DNA of 53,764 bases from Actinomycetota bacterium (lineage in GTDB: Bacteria; Actinomycetota; Acidimicrobiia; Acidimicrobiales; Ilumatobacteraceae): contig JACQZZ010000028.1 of the NCBI GenBank assembly GCA_016213625.1, positions 1 through 53,764 of the forward strand, written 5' to 3'. Positions 1 through 7,610 of this stretch are shown here, piece after piece (the stretch's first letter is position 1; each line of letters begins with the position of its first letter). The position numbers and the translations under genes were made by a program. Under the pieces are notes generated by a model, which made no database searches, had not been told where the DNA came from, and saw only the letters and a list, made by a program, of their open reading frames with translations.

Positions 1-2
1 AG

Positions 3-584
3 ACCCGCACCGCGGAGGAACGGCGCGGTGACGCCTTGTTCGACATCATGGCGTTCTTCAACTTGAACCACGCCGGCAACGGCACACCACGGCATCATCC
101 CCACGTGTCGATGTCGATGGACATCACCACCCTGGATGCACCGTCAGCGGTGAACGACCAGACCGGCGAACTGATCGACACCGGCTGTGCCGGCACGAAG
201 CTGTGTGATTGCATCATCCACACCATCCTGCGCGCCCCCGACGGCACACCACTCGCCTTTGGCCGAGCGACGTATTCGGTGCCGCGGCATCTGTTCAAAC
301 AGGTCGCTGCCCGCGACGGAGGTTGCCGGTTTCCTGGCTGCAGCCGGCCGGTGAAGTTCACCGAAGCCCACCACATCCACTGGTGGGAACGCCACGGGAC
401 GACTGACTATCCGAACTTGGCGTTGCTCTGTAGCCGGCATCACCACCTCGTGCACCGCATCGACCTGCGACTCGAATGGATCAACAACTGGGACCTGAAG
501 ATCACCTGGCCCGACGGCACCCAGCGAGTCAGCCAACCCCGCGGCGCACCACCCACACGAAGACCCCAACCCCGCGCCGCCTGA
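3..584 (+). CDS. DUF222/HNH endonuclease-domain protein, 5' truncated by the window edge
   Basis: C-terminal part of a DUF222 (13E12 repeat) protein carrying an HNH nuclease domain. The frame is open to the first base, and the residues before the first internal start (TRTAEERRGDALFDIMAFF) match the helical end of DUF222, so the true start lies outside the window. The HNH core is visible as CRFPGC, then EAHHIHWWERHG, then LLCSRHHHLVH, giving paired Cys and the catalytic His cluster. The tail is Pro/Arg-rich. Such proteins occur in many copies in actinobacterial genomes and their substrate is unknown; the HNH fold suggests DNA cutting, but this is not shown here. The gene ends just before a hairpin at 606-635. 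Confidence 0.85.
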   Translation, partial: TRTAEERRGDALFDIMAFFNLNHAGNGTPRHHPHVSMSMDITTLDAPSAVNDQTGELIDTGCAGTKLCDCIIHTILRAPDGTPLAFGRATYSVPRHLFKQVAARDGGCRFPGCSRPVKFTEAHHIHWWERHGTTDYPNLALLCSRHHHLVHRIDLRLEWINNWDLKITWPDGTQRVSQPRGAPPTRRPQPRAA

Positions 585-605
585 CCCCACCACCACCACC
601 AAACG

Positions 606-635
606 GCTGCCACCCCCAACCAGCGGGGTGGCAGC
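606..635. terminator. Hairpin between convergent genes
   Basis: Perfect 11-bp arms GCTGCCACCCC (606-616) and GGGGTGGCAGC (625-635) flank an 8-nt loop. The hairpin lies between the stop of the HNH gene at 584 and the stop of the leftward gene at 668, where a terminator serving both strands is expected. There is no clear T-tract, so factor-assisted termination is possible. Confidence 0.6.
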
Positions 636-667
636 AGCGCGCCCCCACGCGGATCAACAGCTACGCG

Positions 668-1078
668 CTACCGGGAACAGTCGACGAGCACGATGACAGG
701 CTGCGGAAACGTGCCCGTGTGGGAGATGTCGACCTCCTGCCATCGAAGCTCGATGGGACCGGGCTCGAGGAAGCACTCTGGCACGTCGTCGAACCGTAAC
801 CGGCCGGTGGTATCGATCCATGCGACGTCGCTGGGAAGGACTGGCGTCGGCGGTAGTGGCGTCGCATCGGAAGGCGAGATGATCAGCACCTCACCCGGGG
901 CGGTGACCAGGGCTCGGCCCACACGCCAGCGCTGGCTCACCTCTCCGCGAGCGGTGAGACGCCCGACTACGAACGCCCCGACCACCAAGCTCGTCACAAC
1001 GACAATGAACACGACTCGCCTTCTGCTGGACGGCGACCGCGGATCATCAAGGACTCGGTCCTCGTCTACAGCGACCAT
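668..1078 (-). CDS. Hypothetical protein with one N-terminal membrane anchor
   Basis: 136 aa, not recognised. A basic, polar N-terminus (about residues 1-21) is followed by one hydrophobic segment (RVVFIVVVTSLVVGAFVVG, about 21-39) and a roughly 95-residue outside domain, suggesting a type II anchored protein. The domain contains two Cys (in PECFLEP and VDCSR near the C-terminus) that could form a disulfide. It follows the similarly built gene at 1140-1784 on the same strand after 61 bp and is probably co-transcribed with it. CAGAGT sits 6 nt before the ATG and could be a -10 box. Function unknown. Confidence 0.6.
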   Translation of the reverse strand: MVAVDEDRVLDDPRSPSSRRRVVFIVVVTSLVVGAFVVGRLTARGEVSQRWRVGRALVTAPGEVLIISPSDATPLPPTPVLPSDVAWIDTTGRLRFDDVPECFLEPGPIELRWQEVDISHTGTFPQPVIVLVDCSR

Positions 1079-1139
1079 CCCGGAACTCTGTCGGATTCCA
1101 TCGTGTGTGTCCAGCTTGCACAGCGCCAGCTCGGTGCGG

Positions 1140-1784
1140 TCAACCGCCCGTCGGGCAAGCCTCGTATTCCTGCCACAGCGGATCGTTGCTGGCTCTCAAC
1201 TCGTCCGCCGACGTGTTCGCGGGAAGGACCAGCACACAACCGACGAACGAACTGCCCTCGTGCCGCGTCCGCCAACCTGACTGGTAGGTGACGCTGACGT
1301 GCGACAGCCGGTACACACCCGGTGTCGACGACCGCACCGTGGCGATGATCCAGGTCTCACGAGTCGTGTTCTGGCTGACGCGAGCGCCGTTCACGGGTAA
1401 TACCGGCCACGTCGGAGCGAGTGGACCGTGCCACGTACCAAATCCCAGACTCCCGGTCCCCTGATAGACGGACCATTCGACCGTCGCGGCCGAGGTGAGC
1501 TGACCACGCACACTCTGAAGCCGGACGCCACCGCCATCAGCAGACAACGGGAACCCGAACGAGGCATCCTCGCCGCTCCTCACCACTGTGCCGACACGAG
1601 CTCCGGTCGCGCTGATGAACGTGCCCCCTGCCAACCACCACACACTCAACGACACCGTGAGTACCACGGCGAACACGAGTCGCACGACGCGAGAAGGCCT
1701 TGACGTCGATGGGGAGACATCCTCGCGGTGCTGGTCAAGGACGGAAGCCACCACCCGCTCATAGTGGCCGATCACCACGACCAT
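1140..1784 (-). CDS. Hypothetical single-pass membrane protein
   Basis: 214 aa, not recognised. About 32 polar residues precede one transmembrane helix (VVRLVFAVVLTVSLSVWWLAGGTFI, about 33-57). The remaining roughly 155 residues look like a beta-rich extracytoplasmic domain, with alternating short hydrophobic strands and two Cys (VGCVLVLP, YEACPTGG). Layout and size resemble the next gene downstream (668-1078), so the two may be paralogous parts of a surface assembly. An alternative start further inside is possible, because no clear ribosome binding site precedes the ATG. Function unknown. Confidence 0.6.
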   Translation of the reverse strand: MVVVIGHYERVVASVLDQHREDVSPSTSRPSRVVRLVFAVVLTVSLSVWWLAGGTFISATGARVGTVVRSGEDASFGFPLSADGGGVRLQSVRGQLTSAATVEWSVYQGTGSLGFGTWHGPLAPTWPVLPVNGARVSQNTTRETWIIATVRSSTPGVYRLSHVSVTYQSGWRTRHEGSSFVGCVLVLPANTSADELRASNDPLWQEYEACPTGG

Positions 1785-1918
1785 GTCCAGCGCCAGAATG
1801 GCAGCACTGCGCTACTTGTCTGACCGGAACAATCTCCAGGACTCGCCGAACCAGATGGCGATCGCGGTGAGCCGGACGGTCGCCGTGGTACGCACGCCCA
1901 TGGGCAGCTCTGCTCGGG

Positions 1919-2311
1919 TCAAGGTTCCGTCCGAGTCACGGTCGTGACGCGATCGATGGCCTTGTCGAACGAGGCGATCGTGCCGACGCCCGCAGTCTCC
2001 GCACATGCCACGAGGTAGGCCTCGGCGAAGTCCAGTCGATCGACGTCGTAGACCTCGATGGCGCGAAGCAGCAGCGCTGGGTCGACGGTGATCATCGAGC
2101 GCATGGCGATGAGCGACCGCATCGCGGTGGCGACCTGATCGCGAGGCGCCTTGTAGAACGACTCGAGGACATACACGGTCTCGGCGACGATGAGATCGGC
2201 GAGGTACAACTCGGGCTGGCTGGCGAGGAACGCGGTGGCTCGCTTGGCCATCGCCAGCGGGTCACCTGTGAGGTGCCTGACGAGGATGTTCGTGTCGACG
2301 AACGCCGTCAT
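1919..2311 (-). CDS. vapC: PIN-domain ribonuclease toxin VapC
   Basis: 130-aa PIN-domain protein, the usual VapC length. The acidic metal-binding residues expected for a PIN nuclease are present: D6 (AFVDTNILVR), E44 (VAETVYVLES), D94 (RLDFAEAYLVA) and D116 (ASFDKAIDR). VapC toxins cut RNA, often tRNA or rRNA, using Mg2+. The start overlaps the stop of the upstream AbrB-type antitoxin gene by 4 bp, so the two are translationally coupled in the standard antitoxin-first order. The exact RNA target cannot be read from the sequence. Confidence 0.92.
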   Translation of the reverse strand: MTAFVDTNILVRHLTGDPLAMAKRATAFLASQPELYLADLIVAETVYVLESFYKAPRDQVATAMRSLIAMRSMITVDPALLLRAIEVYDVDRLDFAEAYLVACAETAGVGTIASFDKAIDRVTTVTRTEP

Positions 2312-2556
2312 CGGCGTGCGTCAGTGCGGACCGAGCGTGTCGTGCGGATGACGTCGTCCCACGCGGCGTTGCGTCGGGCCGCCGGGACCTTGATCGTTCC
2401 GGCCAGCGACAGGAAGTCGGGTGTGCGCGCGAGCACGGCACGATTGCCCTCCACCCGGAACACCACGTTGTCCCCTTCGCCGATGCCGAGCGCGTCACGG
2501 ACTGCCTTGGGGACCGTGATCTGACCTTTCGAGCTCATCCTGGCTGCGATCTCCAT
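2308..2556 (-). CDS. vapB: AbrB/SpoVT-type antitoxin VapB
   Basis: 82 aa from the ATG. The N-terminal swapped-hairpin AbrB fold is clear (MSSKGQITVPKAVRDALG, about residues 7-24, then GEGDNVVFRV), which binds DNA as a dimer. The C-terminal tail (AAWDDVIRTTRSVRTDARR) should wrap and inhibit VapC. A GTG directly upstream (2559) would add one residue. The ATG is preferred because AAGGAG ends 5 nt before it. The next in-frame ATG (2538) would start at MSSKGQ. The gene is probably autoregulated through the inverted repeat at 2563-2588. Confidence 0.9.
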   Translation of the reverse strand: MEIAARMSSKGQITVPKAVRDALGIGEGDNVVFRVEGNRAVLARTPDFLSLAGTIKVPAARRNAAWDDVIRTTRSVRTDARR

Positions 2557-2562
2557 CACATC

Positions 2563-2588
2563 TCCTTACTCCTGGCTCATGGTAAGGA
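2563..2588. promoter_or_regulatory. Candidate VapB/VapBC operator (inverted repeat)
   Basis: TCCTTAC (2563-2569) and GTAAGGA (2582-2588) form perfect 7-bp arms with a 12-nt spacer, immediately upstream of vapB and overlapping its ribosome binding site. VapBC complexes commonly repress their own promoter by binding such dyads. Assignment is inference from position and symmetry. Confidence 0.5.
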
Positions 2589-2701
2589 TAGCGGACCCCT
2601 TGCTCAGCGTCTTCGCAGCCGCTCGTGATGCCCGACGTGGCGTGGCCTGTCCAGGATCTCAGGGCGGGAAGTCGGGCTGGATCCGGCAAGATGGTCGGTC
2701 T

Positions 2702-4369
2702 GTGAGCAGCATCGTCGTCTCCGAACTCGAATACGCACCGCCGGGAGCCGACTCGCTCTTCTTCGACGTCAGCTTCGGGGTGGCGCCGGGCGAGCACGCG
2801 GCCCTGGTGGGGGCGAACGGCGTGGGCAAGAGCACCATCCTGCGCATCCTGTCGGGCGAGTACGAGGCCGACGAGGGCGAGTTCGCCCTGGGCGGCAACG
2901 TGCTCACCATGACCCAGGACGTGGGCATGTCGCGCCCCACCGACACCTTGCGCGAGATGCTGGTGGAGGTGGCGCCGAAGGCGCTGCGCGACGCCGGCCG
3001 GGAGATGATCGCCGCCGAGAAGGCGATGCTCGACGGCAGCGACGCCAATGCCAACGAGAAGGGCATGAAGTTCGCCGAGGCCATCACCCACTGGGGCGAC
3101 ATGGGCGGCTACGAGCTCGAGTCGCAATGGGCCGCCGCGGCCCGCCGAAGTGTGAAGACCGAGGTGACCGACTTCTCCACCCGACTGGTGAGCGAACTCT
3201 CCGGTGGCGAGCGCAAACGGCTGGTGCTCGATCTGCTGCTGAACAGCGGCGCCGATGTGTTGCTGCTCGACGAGCCCGACAACTACCTCGACATCCCCAC
3301 TCGCGTGTGGCTGGAGGAGCAGATCAAGTCGTGCAAGAGCACCATCCTGATGGTGAGCCACGACCGCACCCTGCTCGAGCGGGTGGCCACGAAGATCATC
3401 GTCATCGAGGGTTCGGGCTGCTGGGTGCACGGCGGTTCGTACGCCACCTTCCCCGAGGCACGCCAGAAGCGCCAGGAGTTGCTGGGCGATGCGCTCAAGC
3501 GTTGGAACGACGAGGAGCGTCGCCTGTTCCACCACATGAAGATCATGAAGCAGCGCGCCGCGCAGAACTTCAAGAACGCCACCAAGGCCAACGCTGCCGA
3601 GACACGGTGGGAGAAGTTCGTCGCCATCGGCCCGCCGCCCCCGCCGGTGCCCGACCAACAGATCTACGTCACGCTGCGCGGCGCCGACTCCGCTCGACGG
3701 GTCGTCAAGCTCGAGCAGGTGAGCATCGGCGATCTGTTCTTCCCGTTCAGCGACGAGGTGCACTTCGGTGAGCGCCTCGGCCTCATCGGTCCCAACGGCA
3801 CCGGCAAGAGCCACCTCCTCGGCGCGCTCGCCGGCACCCTCGACACACGCGACGGTGAGGCTGAGGTGACCGGCACCATCCAGTTCGGCCCGCGCACCAG
3901 CATCGGCATGTTCACCCAGGTGAACGACCGGCCCGACTTCCACGGCAAGCAGTGCCTCGACATCGTGCGCCAGCGAGTGTTCGACGACGAGAAGAGCATG
4001 AAGTCGCTCGCTCGCTACGGGTTGGTGAACAACGCCCGCCAGGAGTTCCACACGCTCTCCGGCGGCCAGAAGGCGCGGCTGGAGATCCTCTGCCTCGAAC
4101 TCGAGGGCCACAACGTGCTGCTGCTCGACGAGCCCACCGACAACCTCGACATCGAGTCGTCGGAAGCGCTCGAACTCGCCCTGGATGGGTTCCAGGGCAC
4201 GGTCATCGCGGTGAGCCACGATCGCACGTTCCTCGGCCGGTTCGATCGGTTCGTGATGATCAACGACGACGGCGAGGTGTATTCGCTGCCCGACTACGAG
4301 ACGGCGATGATCGCCCTCGCCGACCCCGCGCACCTGAGCAACGTGCGCCTGGCGAAGCCGCTCACCTAG
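2702..4369 (+). CDS. ABC-F family ATP-binding protein
   Basis: 555 aa with two ABC ATPase domains and no membrane segments, the ABC-F architecture of ribosome-associated translation factors and antibiotic-protection proteins. Domain 1 has Walker A GANGVGKST (37-45), signature LSGGERKR and Walker B LLLDEPDNYLD. The linker is charged and helical (DALKRWNDEERRLFHHMKIM onward), as in the P-site tRNA-interaction region. Domain 2 has GPNGTGKS, LSGGQKAR and LLLDEPTDNLD. The Walker B extensions differ from the usual DEPTNHLD in both halves. GTG at 2702 is chosen because homology begins with SSIVVSELEY; the upstream open frame looks non-coding. Whether it acts in resistance or general translation cannot be told. 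Confidence 0.88.
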   Translation: MSSIVVSELEYAPPGADSLFFDVSFGVAPGEHAALVGANGVGKSTILRILSGEYEADEGEFALGGNVLTMTQDVGMSRPTDTLREMLVEVAPKALRDAGREMIAAEKAMLDGSDANANEKGMKFAEAITHWGDMGGYELESQWAAAARRSVKTEVTDFSTRLVSELSGGERKRLVLDLLLNSGADVLLLDEPDNYLDIPTRVWLEEQIKSCKSTILMVSHDRTLLERVATKIIVIEGSGCWVHGGSYATFPEARQKRQELLGDALKRWNDEERRLFHHMKIMKQRAAQNFKNATKANAAETRWEKFVAIGPPPPPVPDQQIYVTLRGADSARRVVKLEQVSIGDLFFPFSDEVHFGERLGLIGPNGTGKSHLLGALAGTLDTRDGEAEVTGTIQFGPRTSIGMFTQVNDRPDFHGKQCLDIVRQRVFDDEKSMKSLARYGLVNNARQEFHTLSGGQKARLEILCLELEGHNVLLLDEPTDNLDIESSEALELALDGFQGTVIAVSHDRTFLGRFDRFVMINDDGEVYSLPDYETAMIALADPAHLSNVRLAKPLT

Positions 4370-4371
4370 CC

Positions 4372-4755
4372 ATGGCTCGGCTCGGCGTCACCATCGACGA
4401 CGTGCGTCGAGAGGCCGGCGAACTCGAGCGTGCGTACGAAGTGGTGGTGGCCGGACGGGTGAAGTTCCGTGTCGGCCGGCTCGTGTTCGTCGCGTTCAGC
4501 AAGGACGAATCGCTGATGGGATTCGGGTTCCCGAAGGAACACCGGGCCGGTCTGGTCGAGAGCGAGCCCGACAAGTTCCTGCTCCCTCGCCCCGGCGACA
4601 TGCGGTACAACTGGGTGGTCGTGCGACTCGCGGCGATCGACCACGCCGAGATGGCCGAGCTCGTGCAGGATGCGTGGGCGATGTGTGTGCCGAAGGGTGT
4701 GGCCGCCCGTCACTTCAGTCGGCTGGATCTGCCACCCGAGCCGCCACCGCTCTGA
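4372..4755 (+). CDS. MmcQ/YjbR family protein
   Basis: 127 aa. The pattern of a short helix (VTIDDVRREAGELERAYE), a strand with KFRVGRLVFVAFSKDESLMGFGFPKE, then RPGDMRYNWVVVRLAAID and a C-terminal helix fits the MmcQ/YjbR (CyaY-like) fold. Members are small cytoplasmic proteins of unclear function, sometimes proposed to bind DNA. It begins 2 bp after the ABC-F stop and is probably in the same transcript. Its last 41 bp overlap the convergent phosphatase gene. Confidence 0.8.
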   Translation: MARLGVTIDDVRREAGELERAYEVVVAGRVKFRVGRLVFVAFSKDESLMGFGFPKEHRAGLVESEPDKFLLPRPGDMRYNWVVVRLAAIDHAEMAELVQDAWAMCVPKGVAARHFSRLDLPPEPPPL

Positions 4756-5245
4756 CCAGATCCAGTTGCGGGCCCACCTCGGGCCCGGCCATCGGTCGGG
4801 AGCTGCGCACCAGGTCCAGCGCGTCGTCGACCGTCATGCCCTGCTGCACCAGGATGCAGGCCGCCAGGGTGCCGGTGCGCCCGATGCCGGCCGCGCAGTG
4901 CATCAACAGATGCTCGCCCGACGCCAACCGTGCCTGTAGATCCTCCAGCAGGGCGAGCGTGCGGTCGAGCGCAGGTGCGTTCAGGTCGTGGATGGGGAAC
5001 CACACCGTGTTGCCGCCGCGATGATCGTGCAACCAGTCCACGTAGTGCGGCCAGTGACCCGCGAGCTCGCGTTCCTCCACCAGGCACACCACGGTGGTGC
5101 CGCCGCACTTGGCCAGAGCAGCATCGACATCGGGCGCGATCGCGTGCTTGCCGCACAGCGACAATCCGCCGCTGCCGAGGGGTAGCGGCACCGTGTCGAT
5201 GCCTCCGTCACGCCCTCGTGCACCCAGCCATTCCACGCGGCGCAC
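4715..5245 (-). CDS. Dual-specificity/tyrosine phosphatase family protein
   Basis: 176 aa with the cysteine-phosphatase signature HCAAGIGRTG: nucleophile C117, R123 binding phosphate, and a likely general acid D87 in FPIHDLNAP. The protein is soluble and compact, as in bacterial DSP/PTP-like enzymes. The substrate (phosphoprotein, nucleotide or phosphoinositide) cannot be inferred. It starts at GTG 5245, 43 bp from the divergent esterase gene, and its 3' end overlaps the YjbR gene by 41 bp. Confidence 0.85.
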   Translation of the reverse strand: MRRVEWLGARGRDGGIDTVPLPLGSGGLSLCGKHAIAPDVDAALAKCGGTTVVCLVEERELAGHWPHYVDWLHDHRGGNTVWFPIHDLNAPALDRTLALLEDLQARLASGEHLLMHCAAGIGRTGTLAACILVQQGMTVDDALDLVRSSRPMAGPEVGPQLDLVRAVAARVADPAD

Positions 5246-5288
5246 GGTAGTTCACGCTTTGCTCACATCTCTCCGCGAGAGTGACACC

Positions 5289-6158
5289 GTGCAACCGCTC
5301 CGAACCGCACTGCTGTTGAGCCTGCTGCTCGTCTCCGCCTGTTCCGGCAGTCGCGTCGCCACGACCGCGACGACCACCACGACGACCGCAACGACCACGA
5401 CGACCTCCACGACCGCGACCACCACGACCGCGACCTCCACGACCACGGTCGCGGCCGCACAGAACTCGATCGTCACGCCTGACGGGCGCATGCGCACGTT
5501 CCACGTGTACGTGCCCGACTCGCTGCCCGACGGCCCGGTGCCGCTGGTGGTCGCCCTGCACGGGGGCACGGGGTCGAGCCGCCAGTTCGAGCGGTCGAGC
5601 GGCTTCGACGCGCAGGCCGACGAGCACGGGTTCATCGTGGTGTATCCCGATGGCGTGGGCGCGGGAGCCGACGAGACCCAACTGCGCACGTGGAACGCGG
5701 GCGGGTGCTGCGGCCCGGCCGTGCGGAAGGACGTCGACGACGTCGGGTTCATCCGCGCATTGATCGACGTGATGGAGGATCGGTACTCGATCGACCCGGC
5801 GCAGGTGTTCGCCGTCGGGCATTCGAACGGCGGCTTCATGTCGTATCGGCTGGCGTGCGAACTGTCGGACCGCATCGTGGCCGTCGGGCTGCAGGCCGGT
5901 GGTCTCATGATCGACACCTGCTCGCCCGAGCGTCCGGTGTCGCTGCTGCACATCCATGGCGCAGAGGACACGAACGTGCCTCTCGAGGGCGGCGTGGGCT
6001 CCGGCATCGCGGGGGTGGAGTTCCCTCCGGTCGCCGACTCGATCGCCACGATGAGAGCGACCGGTGCAACCGTGGAACTGCTGGTGGTGGAGGGACGCGA
6101 CCACAAGTGGATGCCGGACGCCGCGTCCACCATCGTGGACTTCCTGTTCGCTCACTAG
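5289..6158 (+). CDS. Lipoprotein esterase of the PHB-depolymerase/LpqC type
   Basis: 289 aa from the GTG at 5289, chosen because it opens a signal peptide (QPLRTALLLSLLLVSAC) with lipobox LVSAC and lipidated C18. A Thr/Ala/Ser linker (about residues 25-55) follows, then an alpha/beta-hydrolase of the poly(3-hydroxybutyrate) depolymerase/feruloyl esterase type. The oxyanion region is VVALHGGTGSS, the nucleophile elbow is GHSNGG (Ser about 179), acid Asp is probably in GAEDTNVP, and His is in GRDHKWMP. It should act at the outer face of the membrane on esters or polyesters. GAGAGT 6 nt before the GTG may be a weak leaderless -10 box. Confidence 0.85.
   Translation: MQPLRTALLLSLLLVSACSGSRVATTATTTTTTATTTTTSTTATTTTATSTTTVAAAQNSIVTPDGRMRTFHVYVPDSLPDGPVPLVVALHGGTGSSRQFERSSGFDAQADEHGFIVVYPDGVGAGADETQLRTWNAGGCCGPAVRKDVDDVGFIRALIDVMEDRYSIDPAQVFAVGHSNGGFMSYRLACELSDRIVAVGLQAGGLMIDTCSPERPVSLLHIHGAEDTNVPLEGGVGSGIAGVEFPPVADSIATMRATGATVELLVVEGRDHKWMPDAASTIVDFLFAH
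5361..5448 (+). repeat. Degenerate ACGACC/ACC low-complexity tract coding a Thr-rich linker
   Basis: Short imperfect units of ACGACC, ACCACG and GCGACC run for about 90 bp inside the lipoprotein gene and code for alternating Thr with a few Ala and Ser. Such linkers lift a catalytic domain off the membrane and are prone to length change by replication slippage. Confidence 0.8.
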
Positions 6159-6161
6159 GGT
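6156..6161 (+). promoter_or_regulatory. Leaderless -10 box TAGGGT for the acyl-CoA ligase gene
   Basis: TAGGGT lies exactly 6 nt before the ATG at 6168 and contains the TAG stop codon of the preceding esterase gene. There is no ribosome binding site. In actinobacteria this geometry puts the transcription start on the A of ATG. Confidence 0.5.
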
Positions 6162-6167
6162 CGGCGT

Positions 6168-7610
6168 ATGGCCCTCATCTCGTTCAGCCGCCGCCTGCAC
6201 GACCTCGCTGCTCAGCAGCCCGACGCGCTCGCCGTGACCTGCGGCAACGACTCACTCACGCGAGCCGAGCTGGTGCGCTACGGCGACGACCTCGCCGTGC
6301 ATCTGCAGCGTCTCGGGGTGAGCGAGGGCGACATGGTCACGGTGGCCGTGCCGAACAGCGTCGACTGGTTCATCGCCTACCTGGCCATCTGGCGACTCGG
6401 TGCCATCCCTCAGCCGATCTCTGCCCGCCTGCCCCAGCGAGAGGTCGACGCACTGCTCGAACTGGCCGACCCGAGCGCCGTGGTCGGGCTCGAGCCCGAG
6501 GCGGTGGGCGGCCGTCCGCACGTGCCGCTCGGCTTCCGCGCCGACGCCGCCGACGCGAGCCACCTGCCCGACCTGGTGTCGCGGGCGTGGAAGGCACCCA
6601 CCTCGGGTGGCAGCACCGGCCGACCCAAGCTCATCGTGTCGGGCGACCCCGCGCTGTTCGACACCGAGGCCCCGCCCGCACTCGCGTTGGGCACCGACGG
6701 TTGCCTCATCATGCCCGGGCCGCTCTACCACAACGGTCCGGCGGTGTGGAGCTGTCAGGCGTTGCTCAACGGCAACCACGTCGTGCTGCTGCCGCGGTTC
6801 GACGCCGAGGGAACGCTGGCCGCGATCGAGCAGTACCGCGGCACGGTGTTGTACATGGTGCCGACGATGATGAAACGCATCTGGCGGCTGCACGACGACG
6901 TGCGTCATCGCTACGACGTGAGCAGCCTGCGCATCGTGTGGCACCTGGCCGAGCCGTGCCCCGACTGGCTGAAGCAGTGCTGGATCGACTGGCTCGGCCC
7001 CGAGCGCATCTACGAGCTGTACGCCGGCACCGAGGCCCAGACCGCCACCATCATCAACGGCGTCGACTGGCTCGCGCACCGTGGCTCGGTGGGCAAGCCG
7101 CTCGAGGGCACGGTGAAGGTCACCGACGAGGACGGCAACGAGGTGCCGGTGGGCGAGAAGGGCGAGGTGTGGATGCGCAACCCACGCGACACCCCCACGT
7201 ACCGCTACATCGGTGCCGAACCGCGCACGTTGCACGGCGGGTGGGAGTCGCTGGGCGACATGGGCCACCTCGACGCCGACGGCTACCTGTACCTGGGCGA
7301 CCGCGCCGCCGACATGATCCTCAGCGGCGGCGCCAACATCTATCCGGCCGAGGTGGAGGCCGCGCTGCAGGAGCACCCCGCCATTCACTCGTGCGCGGTC
7401 ATCGGCCTGCCCGACGAGGACAAGGGCAATGCCATCCACGCCATCATCGAGGCCGACGCGGCCTCCATCGACCTCGACGAGCTGAAGCAGTTCCTCGGTG
7501 AACGCCTCGTCGTCTACAAGCTGCCGCGTACGTTCGAGTTCGTCGACACACCGTTGCGCGACGACGCCGGCAAGGTGCGCCGTTCCGCACTGCGACAGGA
7601 GCGGTTGTGA
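6168..7610 (+). CDS. AMP-dependent acyl-CoA synthetase/ligase
   Basis: 480 aa, ANL superfamily. The phosphate-binding loop is TSGGSTGRPKLI, a GGSTG variant typical of the bile-acid-CoA-ligase-like group rather than the usual SGTTG. Other motifs are YELYAGTEAQ (A5), DMGHLDADGYLYLGDR (A7), and the C-terminal hinge and lid with GANIYPAEVE. The expected reaction is carboxylic acid + ATP + CoA to acyl-CoA via an acyl-adenylate. The catalytic lysine of the lid is probably in RDDAGKVRRS. The substrate is unknown; a short or ring-containing acid is possible. It is translationally coupled to the downstream M20 peptidase gene. Confidence 0.88.
   Translation: MALISFSRRLHDLAAQQPDALAVTCGNDSLTRAELVRYGDDLAVHLQRLGVSEGDMVTVAVPNSVDWFIAYLAIWRLGAIPQPISARLPQREVDALLELADPSAVVGLEPEAVGGRPHVPLGFRADAADASHLPDLVSRAWKAPTSGGSTGRPKLIVSGDPALFDTEAPPALALGTDGCLIMPGPLYHNGPAVWSCQALLNGNHVVLLPRFDAEGTLAAIEQYRGTVLYMVPTMMKRIWRLHDDVRHRYDVSSLRIVWHLAEPCPDWLKQCWIDWLGPERIYELYAGTEAQTATIINGVDWLAHRGSVGKPLEGTVKVTDEDGNEVPVGEKGEVWMRNPRDTPTYRYIGAEPRTLHGGWESLGDMGHLDADGYLYLGDRAADMILSGGANIYPAEVEAALQEHPAIHSCAVIGLPDEDKGNAIHAIIEADAASIDLDELKQFLGERLVVYKLPRTFEFVDTPLRDDAGKVRRSALRQERL

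Noticed and set aside
3..584. HNH protein as part of a mobile intron or homing element
   Set aside because: The DUF222-HNH layout is a chromosomal actinobacterial family, and no intron boundaries or reverse transcriptase are visible.
1812..1901. Small leftward frame of 29 codons between VapC and the hypothetical gene
   Set aside because: No good ribosome binding site or -10 box at leaderless distance, and no recognisable family. The 134-bp gap (1785-1918) otherwise shows nothing clear.
1..2600. Genomic island boundary or integrated element
   Set aside because: The gene content looks accessory, but there is no integrase, transposase, tRNA or attachment repeat to support a boundary.
2495..4333. 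Very long open frame antisense to the ABC-F gene
   Set aside because: It is an artefact of high-GC codon bias in the opposite strand. It gives a low-complexity His/Val/Glu/Arg-rich product with no domain, whereas the sense strand has complete ABC motifs.
5361..5448. Possible CRISPR or tandem-repeat array
   Set aside because: The units are 6-9 bp and in frame with the lipoprotein gene; there are no spacers.
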